A stretch of DNA of 64,000 nt, from NCBI GenBank assembly GCA_963731665.1, contig CAVSWP010000003.1:326821-390820 (forward strand). The letters are read 5' to 3'. The stretch comes from Chersky-840 sp035604715 (lineage in GTDB: Bacteria; Actinomycetota; Acidimicrobiia; Acidimicrobiales; UBA8190). Below, one piece after another: positions 53,218-61,597 of the stretch. The translations under genes were made by a program, and so were the position numbers. The notes under the pieces were generated by a model. That model had not been told where the DNA came from. It saw only the letters and a program-made list of their open reading frames with translations, and did not search any database. Within the stretch, counting starts at the first letter, position 1. Each line of letters opens with the position of its first letter.

Positions 53218-54684
53218 GTGCGCCGACTCGTGATGCGTGACGAAGAAGCGCAACTGCGGTTGCAGGCGAGCATCTCCGGGCTGGCCGTCAAAGCTCCGAC
53301 CGTGTCGGTCCGCCGGCTGCTCAACCGCAGCCAGCGCCGGGTCATGATCGCCCTCGCCGCCCTCGTGGTCCTCGGGCTCCTCATCTCTTGGGTGGACACG
53401 GTCACGGCCATTGTCGGGATTGTGACCATCGTCTACCTGACCTGCATCGTCTACCGGGTCTACCTGTTCGTGAGATCGACTCGGACAGATGTGTCGGAGT
53501 TCGTCACTGATGACGAGGCGCGGGCTGTTCCGGATTCGGAGCTCCCCACCTACACAGTGATGATCCCCGCTTACCACGAGCCGGAAGTGATCAACAACCT
53601 CGTGGCCAGCATCGCCCGGACGGAGTACCCGGTAGAGCGCCTCCAAGTTCTCGTCCTCGTCGAAGCCGACGACCACGAGACCATCGATGCGATCTGGGAT
53701 CAGGATCCGGGACCTCAGTTCACGTTGGTACTCGTCCCGCCGGCTGAGCCGCGTACGAAGCCCAAAGCCCTCAACTTCGGTCTGACATTGGCGCGCGGTG
53801 AGCTGGTAGCGATCTACGACGCCGAGGACGAACCGGACCCGCTCCAATTGCGGCGGGCCGCCGTCGCCCTGGGCAGGCTGGGGCCCGACGTGGGATGTGT
53901 CCAAGCCAAGCTGTCCTACAACAATCCGGATCAGAACCTCATTACTAGGTGGTTCACCATCGAATATGCGATGTGGTTCTCCTTCTTCCTGCCTGGCCTG
54001 GCGTCCCTACGGGCGCCCATCCCCCTGGGCGGTACGTCGAATCACTTCCGGAGAATGGCCCTACGGTCCTTGGGTGGCTGGGACCCGTACAACGTGACCG
54101 AGGATGCTGATCTCGGGATGCGAATGTTCCGCGAGGGCTACAAGGTCAGGGTGCTCGAGTCGGTGACGCTCGAAGAGGCGAACAGCGACTTCGTGAACTG
54201 GGTGAAGCAACGCTCTCGGTGGTACAAGGGGTACCTCCAGACCTTCTTCGTGCACATGCGGTCACCGCGGGAACTGGTCCGGGAAATGGGCTGGGGCGGT
54301 GTGGCGCACTTCTGGATCTTTGTTCTGGGTACGCCCGTCCTCGCCATCCTGAACCCCGTCTTCTGGTTGATGACGGCATTGTGGTTCATCGCCCATCCGG
54401 CCTTCATCCAGCACATCTTCCCGGCCCCGGTGTACTACCTCGGGATCGCCTGTTGGGCGCTCGGAAACTTCATGCTCGGCTACCTGACGCTGCTCAGTTG
54501 TCGCATCACCCGGCGCAGCGAGTTCCTGTGGGCGGCGCTGATCGTGCCGGTGTACTGGGTCATGATGTCGATGGCGGCGGTGAAAGCGATCTGGCAGCTG
54601 GTGGGGCGACCGGCGTTTTGGGAGAAGACCATGCACGGGCTGTACCCAGCCCGCCACGAGACCGCTGAGAGGTCCGCGGCCTGA
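53218..54684 (+). CDS. Processive GT2 glycosyltransferase (cellulose synthase-like)
   Basis: 488 residues. Two N-terminal transmembrane helices, GT2 domain with YTVMIPAYHEPEVINNLV, LVEADD, IYDAEDEPDP (D-x-D), NVTEDADLGMRMFREGY and QRSRWYKGYLQTFF (Q-x-x-R-W), then C-terminal membrane helices. The full motif set indicates a membrane synthase making a beta-linked or similar polysaccharide. Start GTG 53218 with TAATCT (53206-53211) six bases upstream. Fits an exopolysaccharide role next to the exosortase locus. Confidence 0.88.
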   Translation: MRRLVMRDEEAQLRLQASISGLAVKAPTVSVRRLLNRSQRRVMIALAALVVLGLLISWVDTVTAIVGIVTIVYLTCIVYRVYLFVRSTRTDVSEFVTDDEARAVPDSELPTYTVMIPAYHEPEVINNLVASIARTEYPVERLQVLVLVEADDHETIDAIWDQDPGPQFTLVLVPPAEPRTKPKALNFGLTLARGELVAIYDAEDEPDPLQLRRAAVALGRLGPDVGCVQAKLSYNNPDQNLITRWFTIEYAMWFSFFLPGLASLRAPIPLGGTSNHFRRMALRSLGGWDPYNVTEDADLGMRMFREGYKVRVLESVTLEEANSDFVNWVKQRSRWYKGYLQTFFVHMRSPRELVREMGWGGVAHFWIFVLGTPVLAILNPVFWLMTALWFIAHPAFIQHIFPAPVYYLGIACWALGNFMLGYLTLLSCRITRRSEFLWAALIVPVYWVMMSMAAVKAIWQLVGRPAFWEKTMHGLYPARHETAERSAA

Positions 54685-54875
54685 GCGACCCTGCCCCGAA
54701 CGGGTAAGACCGCGACCTCCGCAGGGGACGCCTCGGCCGGCACACACCCCGATGAGGGGAAAGTGCAGTGGCCCACGCGAATGGATGGCAAACGATTCGC
54801 GAACGAGAGGTTATTTCTCCGTGTCGGCAGCGCGATCCCTTGTGAAGCGGGAATTGCTGTGTCACAACTAGACCG

Positions 54876-55769
54876 ATGGCAGGAGTCAGGGCGCCCCGAT
54901 TGTCCCCGAGACCACTGGCGCGGCTCGCGCCACCGGGCCATCAGCGCCACAACTCGGCCCGCGCCCCTCGAACACCCGGTTCCGAAGCCATCGAACTGAC
55001 TGTGGTGGTGCCTTTCTACAACCCGGGTGGTCCGGCAGTTCACGACACGGTGGCGGGCACGGTGGCGGCCCTGTCTGGCGCGGGGATCAGTTTCGAGGTT
55101 CTGGCGGTATCGGACGGTTCGACCGATGGAAGTGCATCGGCGTTGGAGCCCTTGTTGTCGGACTCGGTGCGTGTGATCACCCTGGCGCAGAACCGGGGGA
55201 AGGGCCACGCCGTCAAGGTAGGCCTCACCCGGGGTCGAGGGAGGTACCTGGGGTTCATCGATGGGGACGGAGACATCTCCCCGGATCACCTCGTCGAATT
55301 TCTGAACATCGCACGAGAGCACGAGTCGTCGTTTGTCGTCGGCAGCAAGCGGCACCCGGAGTCGCACGTTTCCTATCCTCGGATGCGATGGTTCTACTCG
55401 TGGTCGTACCAGCGCCTCGTGCGGCTGTTGTTCAAATTGAAGGTGCAAGACACTCAGGTCGGGATCAAGCTGATCCGGCGTGACGTCGCCATGGACGTCC
55501 TGCCCATGATGGTCGAAGATCGCTACGCCTTCGACCTTGAGATGCTGCTGCTCGCTCGGCAACTCGGGTACGTCGATGTCCGAGAGGCAGCGGTTCGAAT
55601 CCGTGCCCGAGAGGGAAGCACGATTTCAGTTAGGGCGGTAGCGTCCATGATCGGCGATACGGCGGCAATATTCTGGCGTCTGCGAGTCCACCGTAGGTAC
55701 GGCCTCGGTTCGTCCCGTCCACCGGTGGAGGTAAAGGAGATATCGGCCTACGTCGCCGAATCCGCCTGA
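54876..55769 (+). CDS. GT2 glycosyltransferase, dolichol-phosphate-mannose synthase-like
   Basis: Up to 297 residues. The domain starts at IELTVVVPFYNPGGPAVHDT, with AVSDGSTDGSASALEPL, LAQNRGKGHAVKVGLTRGRG, FIDGDGDISPDHLVEFL, VQDTQVGIKLIRRDV and RYAFDLEMLLLARQLGY. Polyprenyl-phosphate sugar synthases have this shape and feed GT-C enzymes, such as the membrane protein encoded next door. The first 40 residues are Arg/Pro-rich and doubtful; the start may be later than 54876. The 191-base gap before it holds nothing else recognised. Confidence 0.82.
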   Translation: MAGVRAPRLSPRPLARLAPPGHQRHNSARAPRTPGSEAIELTVVVPFYNPGGPAVHDTVAGTVAALSGAGISFEVLAVSDGSTDGSASALEPLLSDSVRVITLAQNRGKGHAVKVGLTRGRGRYLGFIDGDGDISPDHLVEFLNIAREHESSFVVGSKRHPESHVSYPRMRWFYSWSYQRLVRLLFKLKVQDTQVGIKLIRRDVAMDVLPMMVEDRYAFDLEMLLLARQLGYVDVREAAVRIRAREGSTISVRAVASMIGDTAAIFWRLRVHRRYGLGSSRPPVEVKEISAYVAESA

Positions 55770-55838
55770 GACCTCAGGACGCATCAATCCGACCCGCAGT
55801 CGTGGCGGGTCCGATCGTCACCACGTAGTCGGGGTGCG

Positions 55839-57599
55839 CTAGTCGCCGGGGTGCCCGGTTACTCGGTAAAGCCGGTAGATCGCGCATATGCCGTCGGACC
55901 GGAACGTGTGCGCCAGTGTGGCGAAGCCCGCCCCGGTGGCAAAGAGGGAAGGATACGCCACGTTTATTGCGTCGCTGGTGTCGACGCCGGTCGGCGCCGG
56001 GTCCAGGAGGTAATGCGCGTGGAAGGTCAGGGGGTCGGCGAGCACTTGCTTGAAGTCCCGATCGTTGGTTATCACGAAGACCTTGGGGTTGGGCACGGTT
56101 GTCACGATCTGGGGAGTACACGATCCAAATGTGTCAACGACGATCGACCCGTCGGGAAGGTGCATCCCACCGATGTACCTATCCACTGACTGGATATAGG
56201 CATAGTGATGTTGATATTGCCTGTCCTGGACGGTGGGGTGGGCGAGAAGAAGAGCACCGAGCTCCTGCGATTCGGAGCTCTGGATGTTCTTGGAGAACAG
56301 GCCTATTACTGACCCCGGAAGCGAGGGTCCCACGGCGAGGACGACGAAGAGTGATGCTGCGATCGTTCTCATCGGGACCCGACGCCTGGTAGCGATGTGT
56401 TGTTGTGCCGTCTTGAGCGACTGGGCGGCGGCCGGTGCTCCCACCACTACACACCCGATGAGAAATGCGTCGAGGGGAACCGTGGTCAGAAAGTACCGGT
56501 ACCAAGGTTGAAGGCTGTTGGCGATCACTCCCAGCGCATCGAAGCCCAGACTGCCTCCCAGGACGGCGAGGGGTCCGAAGACGCGGGCGTCTCGTCGCCG
56601 GAACGACATCGTTACGGCGCAGAACAGGACTATGGGGAGCAACGGGGCCAGGTACTCGATGGACCGCACGTCATGAAGGAAGCGCACGGTCAGGTCGTAG
56701 TGAGACCCACTGGCGGCGGATTGGGCGGAGTTGCCGTACTGCGACGTGAATTGGGGGAATGGCTGTCCGGTGATCACGTAGCTGGCAACCGCCCAACCTG
56801 TGAAGGTGGTCACCACGGGCAATAGCAACAGGGCGCTGTCGGTGAGGGCGGCCATCACGCGACGTCGGGGAGCACCTGCCCCCCGGGAGAAACTCACGAC
56901 GAGCACGACTGTGCCGGCGAGGATGGCCGAACCGACCGCCTCGTTGCGATCCAGGTACGCCACGCCGAGGGCGGTCGCCGCGTAGACCAACGACCGCAGG
57001 TCCTCCTTCCGGATCCAGCGCATGAGGTATCGAGTCGTCGCTACCAGGCAGAAGATGTACAGCGCGTCGCTCATCCCGTTGCCGGCGTAGTAGATGATCA
57101 TCGGATTGAGGCCAAAGCCGACCGTCAGCAGAAGACGCGGCACCCTTCGAACACCCCACTCGCGAAGCGCGGCATGGAGTTGGTAGACGGCACCCGCCGA
57201 TGCGAACGCACTGACCAAGCCGCCCGCCACGTCGTGCGAGGCCAGTGCCGGCCACAGGTCCTTGAACAAGAGCACCGGAATGACGGCAAAGGACTGGAGG
57301 GGATTCCACACGAATCCAATGGCGGCCAGGTGGGGATCACGGGAATACAGGACGTAGAAGCCGTTCGCCATGCGGGAGACGGCATCGAGCGGGAAGATGT
57401 CGAACACGAAGTCGAGAAGGGCCATGGTGGTGAGATAGGCCGCCAGCGCGATGGTGAACGCGAGCCCGTTCTCGGTGTAGAGGCGCCGGAACCGCCGCCT
57501 TACCGGGCTGGTCGGGGTCGGCGGGGTAACTTCGTCGTCGAGGGTCTCTTGGCGGGCGCGTGTGGCCGACTGCGCGGGCTCGACCGCAGTGAGAGTCAC
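55839..57599 (-). CDS. Multi-pass membrane protein, GT-C-like glycosyltransferase
   Basis: 586 residues, about 10-12 transmembrane helices with a soluble C-terminal part (from about 460). The first loop holds FDIFPLDAVSRMANGFYVLY, and a later cytoplasmic turn AYLDRNEAVGSA resembles the charged loops of GT-C mannosyl/arabinosyl transferases. A sugar-transfer role using polyprenyl-phosphate donors is inferred. GTG 57599 follows GAGGCGAC. It faces away from the PstB operon; the PHO-like repeats at 57.74-57.85 kb lie in the divergent promoter region and could serve either side. Confidence 0.7.
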   Translation of the reverse strand: MTLTAVEPAQSATRARQETLDDEVTPPTPTSPVRRRFRRLYTENGLAFTIALAAYLTTMALLDFVFDIFPLDAVSRMANGFYVLYSRDPHLAAIGFVWNPLQSFAVIPVLLFKDLWPALASHDVAGGLVSAFASAGAVYQLHAALREWGVRRVPRLLLTVGFGLNPMIIYYAGNGMSDALYIFCLVATTRYLMRWIRKEDLRSLVYAATALGVAYLDRNEAVGSAILAGTVVLVVSFSRGAGAPRRRVMAALTDSALLLLPVVTTFTGWAVASYVITGQPFPQFTSQYGNSAQSAASGSHYDLTVRFLHDVRSIEYLAPLLPIVLFCAVTMSFRRRDARVFGPLAVLGGSLGFDALGVIANSLQPWYRYFLTTVPLDAFLIGCVVVGAPAAAQSLKTAQQHIATRRRVPMRTIAASLFVVLAVGPSLPGSVIGLFSKNIQSSESQELGALLLAHPTVQDRQYQHHYAYIQSVDRYIGGMHLPDGSIVVDTFGSCTPQIVTTVPNPKVFVITNDRDFKQVLADPLTFHAHYLLDPAPTGVDTSDAINVAYPSLFATGAGFATLAHTFRSDGICAIYRLYRVTGHPGD

Positions 57600-57743
57600 G
57601 TACCGTCGCCTCGTGTCAATCCGAGTCGCGGGGAATCCGGGTCGGAGTGTCGAATCCCGAGACTGCTGCCACTGCTTGTATATCTCCCACGCTCTGTGGT
57701 CACGTCATCGGTTTATGTGATCTGCATTACACACCCGGAAAGG

Positions 57744-57845
57744 AGAGGTAATCGAGCCGTGAACTCGAGGTGAACTCTTCGAAACACCAGGAAGGAGGCC
57801 TTGTGCTGGGTTCGGGGGCTTGTTCTGATGTTCACGTGCTGGAGG
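57744..57845 (+). promoter_or_regulatory. PHO-box-like element, copy A (upstream of PstB fusion)
   Basis: Contains GTGAACTC twice, 11 bases apart (57759-57766 and 57770-57777). On the other strand this reads as adjoining 11-mers GAGTTCACCTC and GAGTTCACGGC, matching the GTTCACC direct-repeat units of the Streptomyces PhoP box. The same element recurs upstream of the secreted protein at 63187-63288, without gaps: 34 of 44 bases match in 57744-57787 and 12 of 12 in 57819-57830. The rest of the 57600-58064 gap shows nothing else. Confidence 0.6.
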
Positions 57846-58064
57846 AAACGGTCCCGTCGGAAGGAACAATCCGGCCGCTGTCATTCCCGGTCTGGATGAT
57901 GCCAGGAGTCGTGTCGACTTCGGGAGCAGATTCTGGACGATCCGGTTCGTGACCTGCGACTTGCGCCGATGCCGGCTGGCGCGCCGGACCCTGACGTCCA
58001 TGAGGACCACGCCGACTTCGTTCCGTGAAGCAGCGGTGACTCCGTGGGAAGGGGGGGGATGAGA

Positions 58065-59633
58065 ATGCCGGACGATCCCCCCCAGAACTGGACTGAAGAG
58101 GCTCCTCCTCCTCCTCCTCCTCCTCCTCCTCCTCCTCCGGGATACGAAGCGCAGGTTCCTCCGCCAACGGGTCCCGCCTATGCCCCGCCGCCTCCGCCGC
58201 CACCGGCACCACCGGGCTGGTGGGCCGAGGTCGAGACGGCGCCGCCACCTTCACCACCCCTGCCTCCCTTCCAGGTCCAGCCGCCTCCGCCTCCGCCAAC
58301 GGGTCCCGCCTATGCCCCGCCTCCTCCGCCACCACCGGCACCACCGGGCTGGTGGGCCGAGGTCGAGACGGCGCCGCCACCTTCACCACCCCTGCCTCCC
58401 TTCCAGAGGCAGGTCCAACCACCACCCGTTCCCGGATACGCCCCATCCAATGATGCGGTACCCGCCTACCCATGGGCACCGAACACTGCGAACCCGCCCT
58501 CCAATGGGTGGGGTCGCGAGCCGGGGTGGAGTCCCGAGACTGGGTGGGGTCCCGAGACGCACGCACCATCGTCCACTGGACCTCTCCAACCGTCCGCGCC
58601 ACCTGGACCCGCCGGACAACCGCCCTTTGCCGGGCAACCGGCACCGCAAGCGCCGAGCGCAGTGGCACCACCTCACGAGTTCGCACACGCAGGGGCCCCG
58701 ACCGCCGCAGCCCCGACGACGGACCAGTGGGCGCCGCCGGCAGGCATGCCCCTAGCCCCGCCTACTCAGGCGCCCCCGGCGCCCACGGAGTCAGCCTCAC
58801 CGGCCCTATACCCCACCCCGTCCGACGCGCCCGCCTCGGTCTCTGCGTCCCCGGCACCCCAACAGGCAAGGTTGACGACCACCAATGTGTCGGCGTGGTT
58901 CGGGACTCAGAAGGTGCTCGAGCGCGTCTCGCTCACCATGGAGCCCGGTCGGGTGACTGCGCTCATCGGACCGTCGGGGTGCGGCAAGTCCACGTTTCTT
59001 CGCATCCTGAACAGGATGCACGAGCTCGTCCCGAGCGCATCGCTGTCGGGTTCGGTGGAGCTCGACGGTATCGACGTCTACGGAACTACCCAGAAGGTCA
59101 CCGATACGCGCCTCAAGGTAGGCATGGTCTTCCAGAGGCCCAACCCGTTCCCATCGATGACGATCGCCCAGAACGTGCTCTCGGGCCTACGTCTGTCCGG
59201 CCTCAAGGTCAGCAATCGTGACGCACTCGTGCAGGAGTGTCTGGAGAGAGCTGGGCTCTGGCGCGAAGCCCGTAATAGGTTGAACGAAGCAGGCGCCTCG
59301 CTCTCTGGTGGTCAACAGCAGCGCCTCTGCATAGCCCGAGCGTTGGCGGTTCGCCCCCGGGTCCTGCTCATGGACGAACCGTGTTCGGCCCTCGACCCCA
59401 TCTCCACGGGTGTCATCGAGGAAACGATAAAGGAACTGTGCCAAGAGGTCACGATCGTCATCGTCACCCACAACATGCAGCAGGCTCAGCGAGTCTCGCA
59501 CAATTGCGCGCTGTTCCTACTCGACGGCGAAGGCGAGCCTGGCCACATTGTCGAGGCCGGACCGACTGAAGAGGTATTCAGCGATCCTCGCGACCCTCGG
59601 ACTGCGGACTATGTGTACGGGCGGTTCGGATGA
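58065..59633 (+). CDS. PstB-type phosphate ABC ATPase with proline-rich N-terminal extension
   Basis: 522 residues. The C-terminal half (from about 265) is a complete PstB: Walker A IGPSGCGKSTFLRILNR (about 300), VGMVFQRPNPFPSMTIAQNV, signature SLSGGQQQRLCIARALA, Walker B RVLLMDEPCSALDPIST and IVIVTHNMQQAQRVS. The N-terminal half has no counterpart in PstB: poly-Pro, two tandem 44-residue units with PPGWWAEVETAPP, then a Pro/Ala/Thr-rich stretch. ATG 58065 has eight G residues six bases upstream; ATG 58059 is possible. No pstS, pstC or pstA is next to it. Confidence 0.88.
   Translation: MPDDPPQNWTEEAPPPPPPPPPPPPGYEAQVPPPTGPAYAPPPPPPPAPPGWWAEVETAPPPSPPLPPFQVQPPPPPPTGPAYAPPPPPPPAPPGWWAEVETAPPPSPPLPPFQRQVQPPPVPGYAPSNDAVPAYPWAPNTANPPSNGWGREPGWSPETGWGPETHAPSSTGPLQPSAPPGPAGQPPFAGQPAPQAPSAVAPPHEFAHAGAPTAAAPTTDQWAPPAGMPLAPPTQAPPAPTESASPALYPTPSDAPASVSASPAPQQARLTTTNVSAWFGTQKVLERVSLTMEPGRVTALIGPSGCGKSTFLRILNRMHELVPSASLSGSVELDGIDVYGTTQKVTDTRLKVGMVFQRPNPFPSMTIAQNVLSGLRLSGLKVSNRDALVQECLERAGLWREARNRLNEAGASLSGGQQQRLCIARALAVRPRVLLMDEPCSALDPISTGVIEETIKELCQEVTIVIVTHNMQQAQRVSHNCALFLLDGEGEPGHIVEAGPTEEVFSDPRDPRTADYVYGRFG
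58161..58408 (+). repeat. 132-bp tandem repeat inside the PstB fusion
   Basis: Two near-identical copies, 58161-58276 and 58293-58408, at a period of 132 bases (44 codons), so the frame is kept. Each encodes TGPAYAPP, a poly-Pro run, APPGWWAEVETAPP and SPPLPPFQ. The near identity at DNA level suggests a recent duplication or ongoing length variation. Confidence 0.85.
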
Positions 59634-59700
59634 CCCCCAAGAATGTCGCCAGATCGCTTATCGGGCCGGGCAGTTCGACCACAGTGTCGCTGAGACCCTA

Positions 59701-61539
59701 ATGACCCAAGTCGTCAGGTTCGAAGCCCCGCAGCCGGCTCCTTGGCGTTCGTTGGCACGCAAGAGCCGTGACGGGGCCCAGTCACGCTGGCACCAGGCCA
59801 CGCCCCGCACTCGAACGACCGTTCAAGTGATGGTTCTGCTCGGTGTGGTCTTGTTCGCCTACAACTATTCGCTCTCGACGCTTGTCCAGAATGCCGGTCT
59901 GGAGACACCGCTCGCCTATGTCAGCCTGGTGCCGGCCATCGCCCTCGCATTGGCGGCCTTGCGGGCACGACCGTTGCGACCTGAACCGGCCATCCACGAC
60001 CGCCAGGTGGACTACATCGTTGGGCTCCCACTCGTCGGCGGCGCCTTGGCCGCGAACCTCCTTTTGCCCAGCCGGATGTCGGCGATGTTCTGGGTCTGGA
60101 GGATCGACCTCCTCACCCTCCCTGTCTTCGTCGCCGGTGCTGTGGCCATCATCTTCGGAGTCAGGGTGCTCTGGCGTCAGAAACTGGCGATCGGCTACCT
60201 GTTCCTCGGGTGGCCTTACCCGTACTCATCGGTGCTGCTACGTGTGCTCGACGCCTTCACGGCAGCGACGCTCTTCGCCATTCGGGAGATCATCAGAGTC
60301 TTCCCGGTGGCGAAGTCGGTGTTGTCGCCTGACGGCACCTTGTTCGTGGTGACCCATCACGGTCAGTCGTTTCCGCTGAGCATCGTCTCGGCCTGCTCGG
60401 GAGTCAACAGCGTGGTGGGTTTCTTGCTCATCGGCTCGGCCTTCGGAGCCGTGGTGCGAGGGCCATTGGTCCGCAAGCTCTTGTGGCTCACCGGCGGCAT
60501 GCTGCTCCTCTGGGCGATCAACCTGGCGCGCATCACCTTCATCTTCTGGGCGGGACAGACTTGGGGCGAACACATTGCCGTTGGGGTCCTGCACCCGTTC
60601 GTCGGGCTGGTGACGTTCAGCCTGGGCGTGGTTGTCATGATGCTGATGATCCGTCCGCTCGGTATGCACGTCGGGATCGAGCCCCGCCCGTCCAAACCAC
60701 AGGCTTCCGAGATCGAAACCCGACCGGCGCGGGCCAAAGCCAACTTGGCGGTCCCCAAGGTGTACGCCGCGATCGCCATCGTCACCGTGGCAGCCGTCGT
60801 GCTCGGGATCGCCAACGTGGGATTGAAGACCTACAACCTGGTAGCCGATGCGTCGGGCCAGCCCAAGCTCGAGGCCTACATCGCCGCTCCCACCGCCCCG
60901 GCGGACTGGGAGACACACCGCATCGCCACGTACAACTGGGCAAAGCCCCTCTTCGGGGACACCTCGATCTGGAACCGGTACGTGCTGCATTCCACGGGCG
61001 GCGGGGCCCTGCATACGTCCATCCCAGTCATCGCCGACGTCATCACGACGCCTGAGCTCGAGACCTTCTCCGCCTATGGCGTCGAAGCGTGCTACCAGTT
61101 TCACGGCTACTCCCTGCGCGACGTTGCCCAGGTCGACATCGGCGGAGGGATCACCGGTCAGGCCATGTCCTATACCTCCCAACGCAACGGGAGCTGGTCC
61201 ATCGTGTACTGGATCATCCCCGTCAAGTTGGGGACGACCACCACCTACCAACGCACGGTGTTGTACGTCCAGAACGACGGGCACGGAGTGGTCGTGCCGG
61301 CCACCGCGAGAGTGTCTGGAATTCACAACGTGGCTGGATCGTTGAGCCCCTCGGACGTGCAGCTGCTGGAGAACCGGGCATTCCTGGTGGCATTCGCCCG
61401 GCAGATGATCACCGTGGAAAGCAGTCATTCCCGACAGACGACGTCCAGCCCGACGGCGGCGGTGGGGACGTGGCTCTCACCTTCTCGAGGCACCCCGGGA
61501 ACCACGGACCTGGCCGTGGCGGCGTCCTCACGCTCTTGA
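59701..61539 (+). CDS. Exosortase/archaeosortase family protein with C-terminal EpsI-like domain
   Basis: 612 residues. Eight or more transmembrane helices (about 40-335) contain the exosortase triad: Cys 232 in SACSGVNSVVGFLLIG, Arg 277 in NLARITFIFW and His 298 in VLHPFVGLVTF. After a linker and another transmembrane helix (about 360-385), a soluble domain (YNWAKPLFGDTSIWNRYVLH, CYQFHGYSLRDV, RTVLYVQNDG) resembles the EpsI/DUF3485 domain often fused to or paired with exosortases. Predicted to cleave C-terminal sorting tails of surface proteins. ATG 59701 is the first good start, 67 bases after the PstB fusion. Subtype not identified. Confidence 0.85.
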   Translation: MTQVVRFEAPQPAPWRSLARKSRDGAQSRWHQATPRTRTTVQVMVLLGVVLFAYNYSLSTLVQNAGLETPLAYVSLVPAIALALAALRARPLRPEPAIHDRQVDYIVGLPLVGGALAANLLLPSRMSAMFWVWRIDLLTLPVFVAGAVAIIFGVRVLWRQKLAIGYLFLGWPYPYSSVLLRVLDAFTAATLFAIREIIRVFPVAKSVLSPDGTLFVVTHHGQSFPLSIVSACSGVNSVVGFLLIGSAFGAVVRGPLVRKLLWLTGGMLLLWAINLARITFIFWAGQTWGEHIAVGVLHPFVGLVTFSLGVVVMMLMIRPLGMHVGIEPRPSKPQASEIETRPARAKANLAVPKVYAAIAIVTVAAVVLGIANVGLKTYNLVADASGQPKLEAYIAAPTAPADWETHRIATYNWAKPLFGDTSIWNRYVLHSTGGGALHTSIPVIADVITTPELETFSAYGVEACYQFHGYSLRDVAQVDIGGGITGQAMSYTSQRNGSWSIVYWIIPVKLGTTTTYQRTVLYVQNDGHGVVVPATARVSGIHNVAGSLSPSDVQLLENRAFLVAFARQMITVESSHSRQTTSSPTAAVGTWLSPSRGTPGTTDLAVAASSRS

Positions 61540-61597
61540 GCGTCGCCATGCGAGGAGCCGTGCCGTCCAATGTCAGCACCCGCCACGGGAGCCGCTG

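Noticed and set aside
58081..58140. CTC/CCT-rich run as a simple-sequence artefact
   Set aside because: It keeps the reading frame as poly-Pro, and the following tandem repeat has the same period in codons, so it is read as coding.
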